From positions 434,001 to 498,000 of the forward strand of contig JALECJ010000254.1 of NCBI GenBank assembly GCA_023515745.1: a DNA stretch of 64,000 bases, in the 5' to 3' direction. The notes below the pieces were generated by a model. It was given only the letters and a program-made list of their open reading frames with translations. It was not told where the DNA came from and did no database searches. Made by a program: the position numbers and the translations under genes. Source of the stretch: Amoeboaphelidium protococcarum. Lineage: Eukaryota; Aphelidiomycota; Aphelidea. Positions 1 to 11,664 of the stretch are shown here, in pieces. Positions within the stretch are counted from its first letter, which is position 1; each line of letters starts with the position of its first letter.

Positions 1-1562
1 TCACCGTTCAGGAAGAGATGTTGAAAACTCCGTTCGGCTGGGACTGGTCGGTGGATGAGAAGACGCGGTGGGAGCACTTGGCTGAGCTGCGATCCCGTGC
101 CAGAGGTAAGGAGGCGAGATAGATGGCTGAGAAATTGGGTAACATGGCTCTGGATAGCAGCAAGACTGAACCGGAATTTCAACTGCTTGACGATTTAGAT
201 CAGGTTGATCCGGCCAAGGTTAAGGAAGTGGCCAAGTCTCTGAAGATTACTGATGAAATGATGGAACGTCCGCTCAGCTCTTTATCAGGTGGTTGGAAGA
301 TGCGAGTGCAGCTGGCTAAAGCGATCCTGTATCAGCCGGATGTGCTCCTTCTGGATGAGCCTACAAATCATCTTGATATTGCCGGTATAATTTGGTTATA
401 GAAAGCTATCAGTAGCAAGTTGGCAGATATCACAATCCTCATGGTTAGTCATAATAGATCTTTTCTGAATGCGGTTGCGCAGAGAATTGTTGTATTCAAG
501 AACAAATAACTGGAATATTACAAAGGGAATTATGATTAGTACATTGAAACTATTACTGATAAGGAGCTGTATGCAGAGCGATTGTAAGATCAGCTTGATC
601 GTAAGAGAGCTGCTATGGAAAGCAGTATAAAGAAGAATGCCAGTGACGCAAAGAAGAGGGGAGATGACAAGAAAATGAAATAGGTCGCGTCGAGGAAGGT
701 TAAATTGGAGGAGAGAACTGGTGTATTGAGGAACGAGAAAGGTCATAGGTTTAAATTGAATCGAGATAGAGTCGGTTATTTTGATCAAAAGCTGGGGGAG
801 GTTGAGCACGAGCAGGATGAGCTCTCTCAGAGTAAATTAAAGTTCTCAATACCCACTCCTATTCTACCTAGATTTAATGGTCCATTGCTTGTGGTTGAAG
901 ACGTTGGATTTGAACGTAAGGATTAGACAGGTAATCTATTGTTTAAGTTGGAGAGTATCACGTTCAATGTGGAGGCGGGATAGTGTGTTGCTATTTGTGG
1001 TGCGAATGGTCAAGGTAAATCTACTCTATTAAATCTTATTGCCAGTCAGTGGCATCCTAGCCGCGGAAGTATCAATGTGAGGAGTAATAAAGTTGGATAC
1101 TTTAAGCAGGATTACGTGAAGGATCTGGGCAGAGAGACGGATAATGCAGTGACTCGATTGTCTAAATAGTATCCAGAGATTAGTCAAATTTAATTACGGA
1201 ATCATCTAGGCTCTTTTGGTCTTGGCGCAAATGCTTTAGCTGTGGATGTACCAATAGGCAAACTTTCAGGAGGACAAAGAGTGGTGTATGCTTTTGCTGA
1301 ACTGACTCTGTCAAGTCCATCACTCCTCCTGCTTGATGAGCCAAACAGTCATCTTGATCTGGATGCTCTCGAAGCATTGTCTGAAAGTTTACAGAAATTT
1401 GAGGGTGGCATAGTTATCGTATCTCATGATGTATCCTTCATCCAGGAAGTGTCCACCCAGATCTTCTGGTTGTCTGAAGGCAAATTGGTGTAGATTGAAG
1501 GTGAAGAAATTGAAAAGTATGCCTCCGGATTAAAAGGCAAAAAGGGTAAGACTAAAAAGTGA
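1..1562 (+). CDS. ABC-F family ATPase, 3' part
   Basis: The gene is open at the window edge (first full codon at base 3) and ends at TGA 1560-1562, giving 519 codons with about a dozen in-frame TAG/TAA read as Gln. Two ABC cassettes are visible. The first has its signature LSGGW near residue 96 and Walker [13 protein letters not shown]-type near 115; its Walker A lies upstream of the window. A charged linker follows. The second has Walker [10 protein letters not shown] near 334, signature LSGGQR near 421, Walker [13 protein letters not shown] near 443 and the switch His in VSHD. ABC-F proteins are soluble ATPases without membrane segments that act on ribosomes or ribosome biogenesis. The two-cassette layout with a basic linker fits the Gcn20/Arb1 type, but the exact subfamily is not settled. 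No intron is seen. It converges on the RSC7-like gene. Confidence 0.9.
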
Positions 1563-1803
1563 CATCCTTAACGCATTGCTATCAAGGCAGTTTACGCATG
1601 GTCAATAAATCGCTCACATATACTTTAGGTCCTTTATTAGCACGGCGTGTTAACACTAGTGTTTTTAGGAAGTAATCACGCATTATCGTAATGTCTATTG
1701 TTGTCACTTCAATCTGGATATTAGAACATTGAAAGGTAACTATATACTCAATAAATTTATTAGTTCTTGTCAATAAACATATTTTTGGTTGTCATCTCGA
1801 TAG

Positions 1804-3324
1804 TCATTACTATCCAAAGCGACGGTTGAATATCGACACATTACTTTGATATTAACCGTTCTATAACGCCAATGGATAGAGATGACTCTTCTTGGAAGCT
1901 TATTGCATTTTACTAGCAATCCAATGCGGAACATTTAAAGTCGCACGTTCAAAAGCATTCTAGTTTACTGTGCCGCCAGCGATTACCATATTCTTATCAA
2001 TAGCATGCACATTTGAAGTCTTACCACTTTCTAGATCTGATTTTGTAATTGGCAATGTATGAACTTGCACATTGGTGATACATACATCACGCGGCACTAA
2101 CATAATATTAGTGTGAGGATCGTAATAACCAAACTGGCTCTACTAAGGCTAAGGTTTGCGTGGGAAGTCAACAGGAGGCCTCTAACTGCTCAATCTCTAC
2201 TTCTCACGACCACGTCCTCTACTTTTTCGTCTCTAAGCACCACCACCACCACTATCAGAATCTTCGCTATCATCTTCATCATCGTACAACAGAGACGACT
2301 CTTCATCCCCCATCTGGTCGTCGTCATCATCTTCATCATCGTCGTCGATATCAATGCTCTGCTCTGCATAATTTACTCTTCTTCTGCTACTTCCGCGCCC
2401 ATAACCCTCTGCAATCTAATCTTATTCTACCAACGTCATGCTTCCATCACCAGAGGCTGTGGCCACTTGGTCATCATTTAAATCCGAGATATCATCAGAC
2501 TCTCTGGAAGATGAGCGACGTTTACGTTTAGCAATCTATGAGGTGATAGACTGTAAATGTTGTTATAATTAAGCGTCCTGCTGCGCACTAGCTCCACCAT
2601 TAAGTCGCTACTCTCTATCCAATTTAAGCTTCTGATTATACGCAAAAGTAGACTTGGCAATCTGATAGATCCAATCCTGACCAGGTTGTTGAACAGGTGA
2701 CGGATCCTTCAATAAGCCTGAGAGTTGACCAACATTAGAATGGAATGATTTCAAATCTTCAATCTCTGTCTGATCCTGCGCAGTTCTATCTCCCTCTTTC
2801 AGAATCTTTCTAATCAACTTACCACCATACAGTTTATAAGCATTAACCACTGAAGTGACGGCTACATTACGCTAACGCATGTTCGGGTGTATAATCTACA
2901 TCTTGATCATATCATCACGTTCCTTCACACTCAGTATAAGACGCTTAAAGTCTGGATTAGCACGCAAGAATCTATGAGAGTCTATCCCAAATACCAGACG
3001 GGCCATATCTAAAACCAGACAATACTTTCTATTAGCATCTCTGCGCCTCAGAATAAACGTTCTAATCCTAAACTCCTTCTTCTCCGGCTCCACTATATCT
3101 CCATTCTCATCCACTCTACCATCCCCACTAAATTCATCATCCCAAATCTCTGCAGCCAATTTAGGAGTAATTTTGATTCTCTATAGAGCATCCTCTCCAT
3201 CCCCATCATCGTCTGACATTTCCTCTTCCTCCTGCTTCTACTAAACCACTTCAACATCATCATCCCCAGGTTCCTCGCTTTTAAAGTACTTTCTTGGTCT
3301 TCCAGGTCTTCTCTTGACATTCAT
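1804..3324 (-). CDS. RSC7: RSC7/Swp82-family chromatin-remodeling subunit
   Basis: Single-exon, 506 aa, ATG 3324-3322 to TGA 1806-1804, with many TAG/TAA Gln codons. An AT-hook-like segment (RRPGRPRK) sits at residues 5-12. From about residue 59 the protein matches the CRC-subunit domain of Rsc7/Swp82: WDDEFSGDG, then FRIRTFILRRRDANRKYCL, then a stretch on the pattern of later RSC7 residues. A strongly acidic Asp/Glu tract lies near residues 310-345, followed by basic RG-rich sequence. In yeast this family is part of RSC and SWI/SNF remodelers in the nucleus. Its presence supports a fungal-side lineage. The start chosen is the first of two overlapping ATGs because only it gives the conserved frame. 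It ends in two reassigned codons directly before TGA. Confidence 0.85.
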
Positions 3325-3934
3325 TCTGCTCACTGTTTATTAAAATACAATATATGGATGAGATGTTGAGATTCGATTAAAGTCGCAAAAATAAACAACA
3401 GCGATTAGCTAAAAACTTGATGAATTGAAAGGAAATAAAGAGCGGACGAGAGAGCGAGCGGACGAGAGAGAGAGAGGAGCTTCAATAAAAGTTACACTTA
3501 GCGCACGAGGCTTGGAGCTTCAGAGACACCACCGTATGTTCTAGTTCTGAATAGATTATCTCAAAAAGAATTTTCCAAGCAAAAAATGCGCATAAAATTG
3601 GCTTACGCTGGCAGATCGAGTGTGAGTGCCTGCTCTATTCCCAAATGGATTTAATCGGATCATACTCAATTAAGAGATGTCCAACAACACGCGACAAATC
3701 GAAGAGATGTGAACAAGTCTTTCTCGTTAACTCTGCCTTGTGTCTTGTCTTTTCAGTGAAGAATCCCATGAAGGCGCGTGCTTGACTGATTCATTCACTT
3801 AAAGGAACGTTCTAAGAGCAATCTCTCTTTCGCTCCCTTCATTGTCTTGATCAATTCTTCCCTTATTATCGCAGTAAAATTATAGAAACGCGAATTTAAA
3901 CCATTGTAAGCAATTCATATTAAAAGTTATAATT
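3325..3934. promoter_or_regulatory. Divergent intergenic region with GA tract
   Basis: About 610 bp separate the divergent RSC7-like and MCTS1 starts. A GA-rich tract (repeated GAGAG with GCGGAC units) lies at roughly 3438-3480. No further coding signal was found. A shared promoter is inferred from gene orientation only. Confidence 0.4.
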
Positions 3935-4579
3935 ATGCTTTTTAAAAAGTTTAATCCAAAAGAGGATATTAGCAGTTAGACTAATATGAAAAACTCCCAC
4001 GTTAAATAACTCCGGTAGAAATTGCAGTAGTAGTATGATCTGCGACCAGCTGAACTTGATCTCATTGTACCTGCATCCAAGAAGAACACCGTGATTGTGT
4101 GTAAATGTAATATGCTCAATGTAAGTCTGTTACTAGTGCGCAGAGAGGATGATAGTAATGATGATGATACTACTGCGAAATCATTGTCCCTGTAAGAAGA
4201 TGAATTCCTCTTCTGGAACTCTTTTGATGGAGATTGGATTCCAACGCTGCGACTGTTGCATAGATTCCCATGGATGCTCAAGTAGGTGCAGATTGATAAG
4301 GGCGCCATTAGACATATAGTCAATGGGGCACCGATTATGTGTGTCGGACTTACGAGTAAAGGTGGTCGACTACCCGGTGGTGGCGACGGGGATGATGAGA
4401 AAAGCAACTGGCCAGTGGGAACTATAGTAGCAGTTATGGCTGAGGGTAAATAACACGCGTGTGCTATCGGGCAGTTGAGCAAGTCGATTGAAGAGATACG
4501 GTCTGTCAATAAAGATACAGGTATAGAGACGCTGCATCACATTGGCGATGAGTTATTTAACAATCCTGTCCTGAAATGA
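3935..4579 (+). CDS. MCTS1: MCTS1/Tma20 translation factor
   Basis: Single-exon, 214 aa. The start at 3935 gives [11 protein letters not shown], matching the MFKKF-type start of the family; a later ATG at 3986 would remove this conserved end. The middle has [12 protein letters not shown] and [19 protein letters not shown], then a PUA domain to about residue 205 with [15 protein letters not shown]. The TAA in this last motif must be Gln, since the family has GKQHA here, which is a clean proof of the code. MCTS1/Tma20 binds the 40S subunit with DENR/Tma22 and acts in re-initiation and recycling. It has an inserted Asp/Glu-rich stretch near residues 70-80. Tail-to-tail with the MoCF gene, 46 bp apart. 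Confidence 0.92.
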
Positions 4580-4625
4580 TAATATCGCGGTACTAGTAAA
4601 GTTCATATTCTTTATTATTTTGATA

Positions 4626-5591
4626 TCATTAGTCATTATCGCTGTATAGTGTGATACCATTCTTACTAAGGTAATCAATGCACTGTCTGATTATCTCTTC
4701 ATTAGCAGCGGTAAAAGTCAACATTACCTTATGGCTCTTCTAATCTTTATGCACATCATCATTACTGTGGAAAGACCATTGAGGATAGCTGCTAATCTAC
4801 ACCTTATTCTCAAATAGTCGCTGACACTCACGCAGTCTATCGGCAATATCTCCCTCCATCATGTCACATTTCATACGGACGTGATGCCTCTTGGTGGACG
4901 TGATCATCTATCTATCAATCAAAAACGGCAAACATCCATTCAGCATAGCCTCAAATAATGATGGTATACCAGGCAGAGTGAGCATGGTAAAGTTGGATTA
5001 CAGACGCGTCATCACAACTGGAACCCAGTAGAGTGGATTGATCTATTATTATTATCGCTGAGGAGTAGGCGTCAAGTATTAGTTAAAGTTTGACAAGTAT
5101 TGTCCCTAATTCAATACGCTCTTGTCAGCTAACTCATTTCGCTGTAGATCGCCACTATGAGGATTGCACATATACCACGTCATACTCTTAGAGGGGAATA
5201 GAGCCATCCTTTTGCGACCTTCATTCAGCGCACTGTTCTTCAATGCCATGTAGTGCGCCATCCTGTTCATTGTAGGCTTGTGATGTTCAAGTCTATCGCC
5301 AGTATATTTGGCCACAGACTCATACGTAATATCATCATGAGTAGGCCCACATCCGCCAGCCGTTATGATTAGATTCATCTATTAACTATCGCTGCCATTC
5401 AGAACAGTGAGATAATCAATGACTTCCCTAATATCCTCATACGTATCGTGTACAGTCACAGATCTATCATGAAACAATCCATACTGAGTGCACAGTTTAC
5501 TAACCACATGACTGTTGATATCCCTAGTCTTTCCCGTCAATATCTCAGTTCCAATAATAAGCGATCGGACTCTACACACTTACTGATTCAT
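4626..5591 (-). CDS. Molybdopterin-binding (MoCF/CinA-type) domain protein
   Basis: Single-exon, 321 aa, ATG 5591-5589 to TGA 4628-4626. The N-terminal half shows the MoCF_biosynth fold: SLIIGTEILTGKTRDINS, then LIITAGGCGPTHDDITYESV (the GGxGPTxDD motif). This is the fold of MogA/MoeA and of the N-terminal half of eukaryotic FAD synthases and CinA. The rest has LPGIPSLFEAML, typical of the CinA/FLAD1 hydrolase-like arrangement. No PAPS-reductase-like FAD synthase domain follows, so it resembles the stand-alone fungal version. The exact substrate is unknown. The last sense codon is TAA directly before TGA. It shares a divergent intergenic region with DR1. Confidence 0.82.
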
Positions 5592-5880
5592 TTATATACT
5601 TAATACGACTTGAGCTTTTGGTAATTGCTAGATACTTCAATGAATAACTATGCGCAATTTTATAGATGGTCACGCTGTATAAAGAATGGAGATACTGTAG
5701 CGGCGACGACGCGGTAAAGCTTTGTTAGTTTCCCCTCGGCGCGTGTTCTCTCTCTCTCTCTCAATTAACGCTAAATTGTTAGCCATCAGTTGATTGTTGG
5801 TTATCGAATACTGAGTCTATTAATCGATTGAGTATTTTCTGCTACAGTATAGTGCAATAAAATACAAAGAGTAATAAAAT
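5592..5880. promoter_or_regulatory. Divergent promoter region with CT tract
   Basis: A (CT)n tract of about 16 bp lies at 5747-5762 between the divergent MoCF and DR1 genes. It may be a core-promoter or 5' UTR element, since similar GA/CT runs recur in other 5' regions of this window. Confidence 0.35.
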
Positions 5881-6351
5881 ATGGAGTAAGCGAATGAGGA
5901 TTTGAGTCTACCGAAAGCTACTATATCGAAGCTGATTGCGGATTACCTGCCTGATGGTGTTAAATGCTCGTAGGAGGCAAGGGATGTGATTTAGGACTGT
6001 CTTACCGAGTTCATACATCTGCTCACCACCCAGGCTAATGATGTGTGCAGTAAATCGACAAAGAAGGTCATTCTGCCACAGCACATCACCGAAGCTCTGG
6101 AATAGCTTGGATTCGGAAACTTTAATCAAGAGTTGGAGTCACTGCTGGATGAGCACAAGAAGGAGGCAAAGGCTAAAGGTGAGCGGAGGAAGGGCGGCTC
6201 TATCGCTGGCATTGCTGATAAAATGGGCGGTATGACGGAGGAGGAGCTGGCTGAAAAGCAGGCTGAGCTATTTCGATAGGCTCGGTAAAAGTTTGAATTG
6301 CGTTAATTGGAGTCTGAAGGTAACGCGCCTGAAGATACGAAAGATCAATGA
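5881..6351 (+). CDS. DR1: DR1 / NC2 beta transcription repressor
   Basis: Single-exon, 156 aa, ATG 5881 to TGA 6349-6351. An H2B-like histone fold occupies about residues 8-90: LSLPKATISKLIADYLPDG, CLTEFIHLLTTQANDVC, KKVILPQHITEALEQLGFG. The C-terminal part has TEEELAEKQAELFRQARQ, as in other Dr1 proteins. NC2 beta pairs with NC2 alpha (DRAP1), binds TBP on DNA and blocks TFIIA/TFIIB entry in the nucleus. Several Gln positions are TAG/TAA. The length is close to human DR1 (176 aa). Converges on CAP with 176 bp between stops. Confidence 0.93.
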
Positions 6352-6527
6352 GTGTTTGTCTTCTTGAGCATCTCTTGTATATATTGTATGAAGTCTTTAA
6401 ATATTATAAGAAATAAAAGTTAAGTATAAAGGAAACATTTTTTCACTTTCAATCCAAAATTATCAACTTAATCACTTCCTGGTTCACAAAATATCATTTC
6501 ATCACAAAGCAGGAGAGCATTTTAAAC

Positions 6528-8122
6528 TCATCCCTTGTGCTCCACAATCTCAGTCTTGATTCCACCATTGACGATAGTGGTCTTCATCTGCTCAGCCAGC
6601 GGCTTCTCAATGAAATCTTGGCCCTCCTTAGGTGGCGGAATGGACACGTTCAACTCACTACTCTTGGCAGTGAAAATCTCGATATCCAAACACTCCTTGG
6701 ACAAGAACAAGTTCAAACCATCAGTCTTGTCAATCACTGCAGTAGGTGCACGGCCAAGAATCTGGGCCTACAAAGACTTGCAGTTGACAACATCGAACGA
6801 TGACACGACATTCTCAACCACAACTGCAGTCTTCTTACAGCTGTCCACAGTGACAGCGCCAATCTTGCCCTTGATCTGGATGGTACAGTTGTTGCAGCCA
6901 AAGATGTAAGCACCTTGTCTCATCTCAGCATTATCAATCACAATATCCTTCTTTCCATCATAATTCTCCACAAACCACTTGTTACCTTCCAGGGCAAATT
7001 TGGCAGGACCACGAGCTGGAGCGGAATGGGAAGCACCGGCCTTGTTGGATGCTGCGGATGGGGCTACGAACGAGATTATGAATAAAACTATTATATACAT
7101 AAACATGATAAAACTTACCTGGAGCACTTTCCTCGGACTTCACAACACTTCCTGCACGCAAAGCTGGATTCTTGTGGGTCATCTAACTCTTTTCCACCTT
7201 CTTGAGACCGGAGGTGATATCACCGCCCTTGTTCAGTTCTGCAAACAAGTTTCCACTTGGCTTAGTGGACGCAGCCTGCTAAGCAGCTGGAGTAGATGCT
7301 GCCGCCTATTGAGACTGAGGCTGAGAAGTTGCAGTTGAAGAAGCAGCAGATGCACCAACGAATTGCTTAGCATCACCGCCATTAGCATTCCACACCAGAC
7401 CGGTGGTGTGATACTTCTTCACGAAAGCCTGCAAGTCAACCAGCACCTGGCCGAAAGCCTTGGCAAAGTCAACATGCACGGGCTCCTTGTCCTTGTAAGT
7501 GCTCAAGATACGGTTGGAGTAGAATGTTGAGGCATCCTTCATCTCACCGACAAATGGAGCAGGCTTTGGCTCAACAGCAACCCAACTCAGAGCCGGCACA
7601 CCTTCACTCAGAGTGGACAGATGGTTGAACAGAGGGGAGGTGCGGTTCTTCTCACGCAGCTCCTAAATCTTACCGATAAAGCCAGCAGTTGGAGCCAGCA
7701 GAGACTGGAAAGTCTAAGTGTCTGGCTTCTTTGACTTGGAAGCAGCCATCAGCAATTGGCGTTAAGCCTCAAAAGCCTTCTGGAAACATGCAGTCTACAC
7801 TCAAATAAGAATGTTGATATCGACAATCGATACACAATTAAACAACACATCAAAAAACAACAACAACTAGTAAACTTACCTGTTCAGCAACCAAGCCACC
7901 AATCTTATTACCCAACTCCACCAACTGCTTAACTGGACCATTAACAATCTCATCGAAAGCCTCAATACTAGGCGATGAGGCACCAGAGTCAGCACCGGAA
8001 CCTGATACAGCCGCCTTTTAACCATTAGCTTATGGGGCAGACACTCCACCTCTAGCAGATAAATCCTCCAGACGAGTAGTAACAGTCTCCAGACGCTTCA
8101 ACAATGCAGGCAAGTCACTCAT
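6528..8122 (-). CDS. SRV2: Adenylyl cyclase-associated protein (CAP/Srv2)
   Basis: Three exons: 8122-7880, 7794-7119 and 7063-6528, joined to 484 aa. Introns are 7795-7879 (85 nt) and 7064-7118 (55 nt), both GTAAG...TAG. The start MSDLPALLKRLETVTTRLE is the conserved N-terminal helix. A helical-folded domain follows (GFIGKIQELREKNRTSPLFN, then FYSNRILSTYKDKEPVHVDF), then an Ala/Gln/Pro-rich linker and a WH2-like basic stretch. The C-terminal CARP beta-helix has WFVENYDGKKDIVI and NNCTIQIKGKIGAVTVDSCK. CAP recycles cofilin-bound ADP-actin in the cytosol and in yeast binds adenylyl cyclase. Length is normal for the family. All glutamines needed in conserved places include reassigned codons. Confidence 0.95.
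7064..7118 (-). other. Spliceosomal intron 2 of CAP
   Basis: 55 nt, GTAAGTTTT donor and TTCGTAG acceptor on the minus strand. Removal joins a phase-1 codon and restores the Ala/Pro-rich linker frame. Confidence 0.85.
7795..7879 (-). other. Spliceosomal intron 1 of CAP
   Basis: 85 nt, GTAAGTTTAC donor and GTGTAG acceptor, phase 0. The longest intron recognised in the window. Confidence 0.85.
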
Positions 8123-8330
8123 TTTACACTTAAAGTTGATAGGTGATACTAATCAAGTTGGTTAGAAACAATTTAACAGCAGTTGTACCTATTTTATAAA
8201 TTGTTGAGAGTAAAAGGAGATAAAGAGCGCCGCCGTGTTTTCTCTCGTCGCCATTCATTCACGATGGAAACGAACAAACTGTGTGCGTGCGTGCGTGTGT
8301 TGATGACTAAACTAATAAGAGGATAAACTC

Positions 8331-9607
8331 ATGTTGAAACAATTATCACGGAGTCATCGCAGTGTAGGTACAGTAGTGGGAGATGCTTTTCTGTCTGAAC
8401 TGAAAAAGTTGGCACGATAAGATTCATGGTGGTTGCTTCAGTAAATGTATGTGATTATTTGCCTCTAAGTGAAAATCTGAGTACCGGTAGTTCGTTGGTT
8501 CTGGCGTTGATGAATTTAAATCATATTCTTCGGAATGGGCCACAGAATGCCGCCAATGCTATAAAGCGATTATGGTGAAGAGTTTCTAATTTCTGTCGTT
8601 GAATATTTACTGGCTGTGTTACACTTTTTGTTGGTACCCGGAAAGCCGCCATTCTGTCCTCGGACTTAACGTGTCGTACAGCGTAGTAATAAGACGATAG
8701 GTATGCTCATGTCAATGTCTAGCGGATTGTCTGGATAAATATCGAAATATAATTGGAGTGACAACATGATGCTAACGAACATATCATAAATGTACGATGT
8801 CACGCTTCATCAAATCCATCTGGGGTGGGGTGTACGTATGATGCTCTCTTCGGGAGATAGCCATATTTGATATCTATTGGCCCTGAGGCTCAACAGCGAT
8901 ATGGTATAGTTAAGAGCATTTTACAAACTGCTCGTAATCGCCTCGATAGTGGGTTTATTCACCCAGATGAACTTGCTAAGGCTCCTTTGGACATGAACTT
9001 ATTTATCGCTTGGTTTACGAAGATGAAGAAGTGTGCCTGCTAATGGTTGGTACAATTGGAAAGTTGTCAGACTAATTCGACAAGGACAAGAAAATCGTCG
9101 CCAAACGCGTGCATCTATCCAATGTCGATGGTAATTATCCGTTAAAGATCGTGCCAGATTTTGCTCATGCTATTTCAGCTTTAAAACAAATTGCCTCACA
9201 ATTTCCGCTTTAGATAGAATATGCGTTTGATCCGCTCTATAAGGTCAAAGTTGAGGATTAAAACGGATACATCCTACTTGACTTTAAAGCAGGTATGCAA
9301 AGCCCGGCGAAATTGGTAAATAAAGAAAATCAACAAATCGGCATGAATCAATTCGACTACATCTTTGGAATTGATGACCTAGTACTTGTCTCTTTCATGG
9401 TTTATCCGCATGGTGATAGTAGAAATGCTAGTGATAACAAGGGTTTTGCCAGTCTAATCAAAGAATTGAAATTAATCAAAAGAATCATGTCAACGAAGAG
9501 TTGTATGATCTAACAGCGTCGCTAAAACACTTTAAACAGCCGGAAAGCGTCCCGGTCCATCTGAACCTGCGGTTAAGAAAGCGGATTTGGCAGCCTTTTT
9601 ACAATGA
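8331..9607 (+). pseudogene. Frame-broken coding-like region
   Basis: Coding-like sequence moves between all three forward frames. It starts at ATG 8331 (MLKQLSRSHRSVGTVVGDAF, possibly a mitochondrial presequence). It continues with MVVASVNVCDYLPLSENLS in another frame, then with YDALFGRQPYLISIGPEAQQ. From about 8987 it runs through LLMVGTIGKLSDQFDKDKK and KRVHLSNVDGNYPLKIVPDF, to GMNQFDYIFGIDDLVLVSF. It closes with KTLQTAGKRPGPSEPAVKKA before TGA 9605-9607. TAG/TAA sit at Gln-like positions, so the sequence was under this code. No GTAAG...TAG intron pair explains the shifts. It is either a decaying gene or an assembly with several indel errors. I do not recognise the family. Confidence 0.4.
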
Positions 9608-9797
9608 ATTTATATTCGAGTAACATCTTCTCCCGTTCTGCTGCAATAATAATCTTAATTTTCCGTTTGAAGTATATTGTATATAGGAGATGCAAGATCG
9701 CGTAATATTTTATTGTTCTTTCCTTCTTGTCTTAATCTCTCCCTAAAGGCTACTGATCAATTATTAATCACGTTCTATTACATACAATCACAGCTTA

Positions 9798-11534
9798 ATG
9801 AAAGCCATAAAATCATTAATCAAGTTGTTGCATGAGCCTGCATTGTTTGTTAATTAATTTGAAGATGTTCTTGATGATAAGGACATGCTGGTTGATTTGG
9901 TGGAGCACGTCTATGAACTTTTACACACGCTGTCACAGATACCGCTGAGTGATGCTCTACTATCTCTATTTGACACTTGCATTGATCGAGTTATTGACTC
10001 TTTGCGGCAACAATCACGTCCACCTGTTTTGAATTTGGAACAGTTTAAGATTCTGCTGAATGATGGTAATCTGGAATAGTCGTTGCTTGTCGTGTACTTT
10101 ATAATGCGTTTTGATTATAGAGCGTTTGTTGACAAGTTGTTGGGCTAGGAAACTATTGGTGGTAGCAGGGTAAAGTCTTCAGATGCTGGAAAGCTTTCGC
10201 GCGTCATACCATTTGGGTACAAGTTCTTGGCGCATGTAAAAGTGCCTTCTCTAACAGAAGTCCGATTACCCAACTGTCCGCTATTTAGTGGACGCTTTTC
10301 ACTTTTGTGTGCATTTTATTTTCACCTTGATTGTCTCCACGCGTCAGTATCTGTGATAGATTAGAGTATCATTAGTAGTAGCAAGTCGTTAAACTAACAT
10401 GATGATTAGGATCACGACACTAAAATGGGTAATGATGGAAATATATAGATGGACTGTTAGTAATTACTTGATATGCTCAAGCTGTCTGTTTAATCTGAAA
10501 TGTATCTGAATTTGGATCTTATTGATTAATGGCTTAGATTGAAAAGATGTAGTCCCCTTCGATTTCTTGCTGATACATGGTCTGTATTATCATTGCGGGA
10601 CTTTGATTATGAGTAGCTCTTGGATAATTTTGACTAAATCTTTCCTCATTAAGCTGTCATTTACAGAGATATTGGTATGTTTGAGATATTTGCCGCGATT
10701 CTGATGAATGCAGTTGAGAACTTACGAGTTCATGTAATTATGAGAATAGGCACGATGTTTGAACATTAAGATAACAGGTAACAAATTGATCGAGTCATTG
10801 ATGCTGTATGTTAATCACTAGTGGGAATCAGGGCGTCTTGTATCAGAACATTATTGCAAATTTTTAGTGAATTGAACCTGCGGTATAGTGCACACTTAAA
10901 GTGTCTTGGTCAGGTGATTGATGCTCTGATGGAGAACAATAATGCCGTGGTAATACGCGTATTGAATTAGAAATAACTTACAGAGACCGAGATATTATTG
11001 CTGGCAGTCTGTTGTCCCGCTCTGGTTACACTGGATTTAGAGTAACTTCTCACGTCTCCGCAAGTGCAGGTGCGATTAAATTCATTTCTCTTGGTTAGTT
11101 ACTTGGTTAGAGTTCATAATTCTGAAGCATTGATCTAGATGGTATAAGATGTTCTGTTGGAAAAGATTACCAAAATGATCAATTATTTGGAGTTGAGGCC
11201 ATACTAATACCGATAAAAGTTTTACGATAACTCAGTAGTCCCATAGAATTTATATTTTGTGGATGATCTTGGTATAATCGTCGTAGTTCTAAATGAATTG
11301 TGTCAATTCAAACCGGATCTTTTTGGTAATGTGGCGCTCAAACTATTGCTATAAATCTAAAGGATTGTGAAACCTTTTGAAGAGCGTGTTCTTGGTATTC
11401 TAGACAATGTTTAAAAGTCATAGTCAGTTCGGCATGCATTGCATACTCAAGTTCTGGCGGTTTCTAAATAATTAATAACGGGTCTTCTGGCATCATCCAT
11501 CCAATAGGTGTCGTAGTAAAATAGATTAAATTGA
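9798..11534 (+). CDS. Uncharacterised helical protein, 578 aa
   Basis: ATG 9798 to TGA 11532-11534, one exon, with more than thirty TAG/TAA codons and no internal TGA, which makes a chance ORF very unlikely. The sequence is Leu/Ile/Val-rich and alpha-helical throughout (for example LVEHVYELLHTLSQIPLSDA and IRTLLQIFSELNLRYSAHL), with regular amphipathic spacing like a HEAT/ARM solenoid. There is no signal peptide, transmembrane segment, Cys cluster or nucleotide-binding motif. A polar Asp/His/Gln-rich loop sits near residues 200-220. I do not recognise the family. It converges on HRD3 with 130 bp between stops. Confidence 0.75.
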
Positions 11535-11664
11535 ATTGAATCGATCACTCATGATCCCTGCAAAAAGAAATCACATAATTTTATAGAATGTGTGTATATA
11601 TTATTGTAAGACTGCATTGGACATTCACTTTTAAACCAATGATCGCAATTAGATAGTCAGATGA

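Noticed and set aside
2113-2531. Two overlapping plus-strand frames rich in Ser/Thr/His
   Set aside because: Shadows of the acidic and basic low-complexity part of the minus-strand RSC7-like gene.
3976-4509. 177-codon open frame on the minus strand
   Set aside because: Antisense to MCTS1, whose plus-strand protein matches its family end to end.
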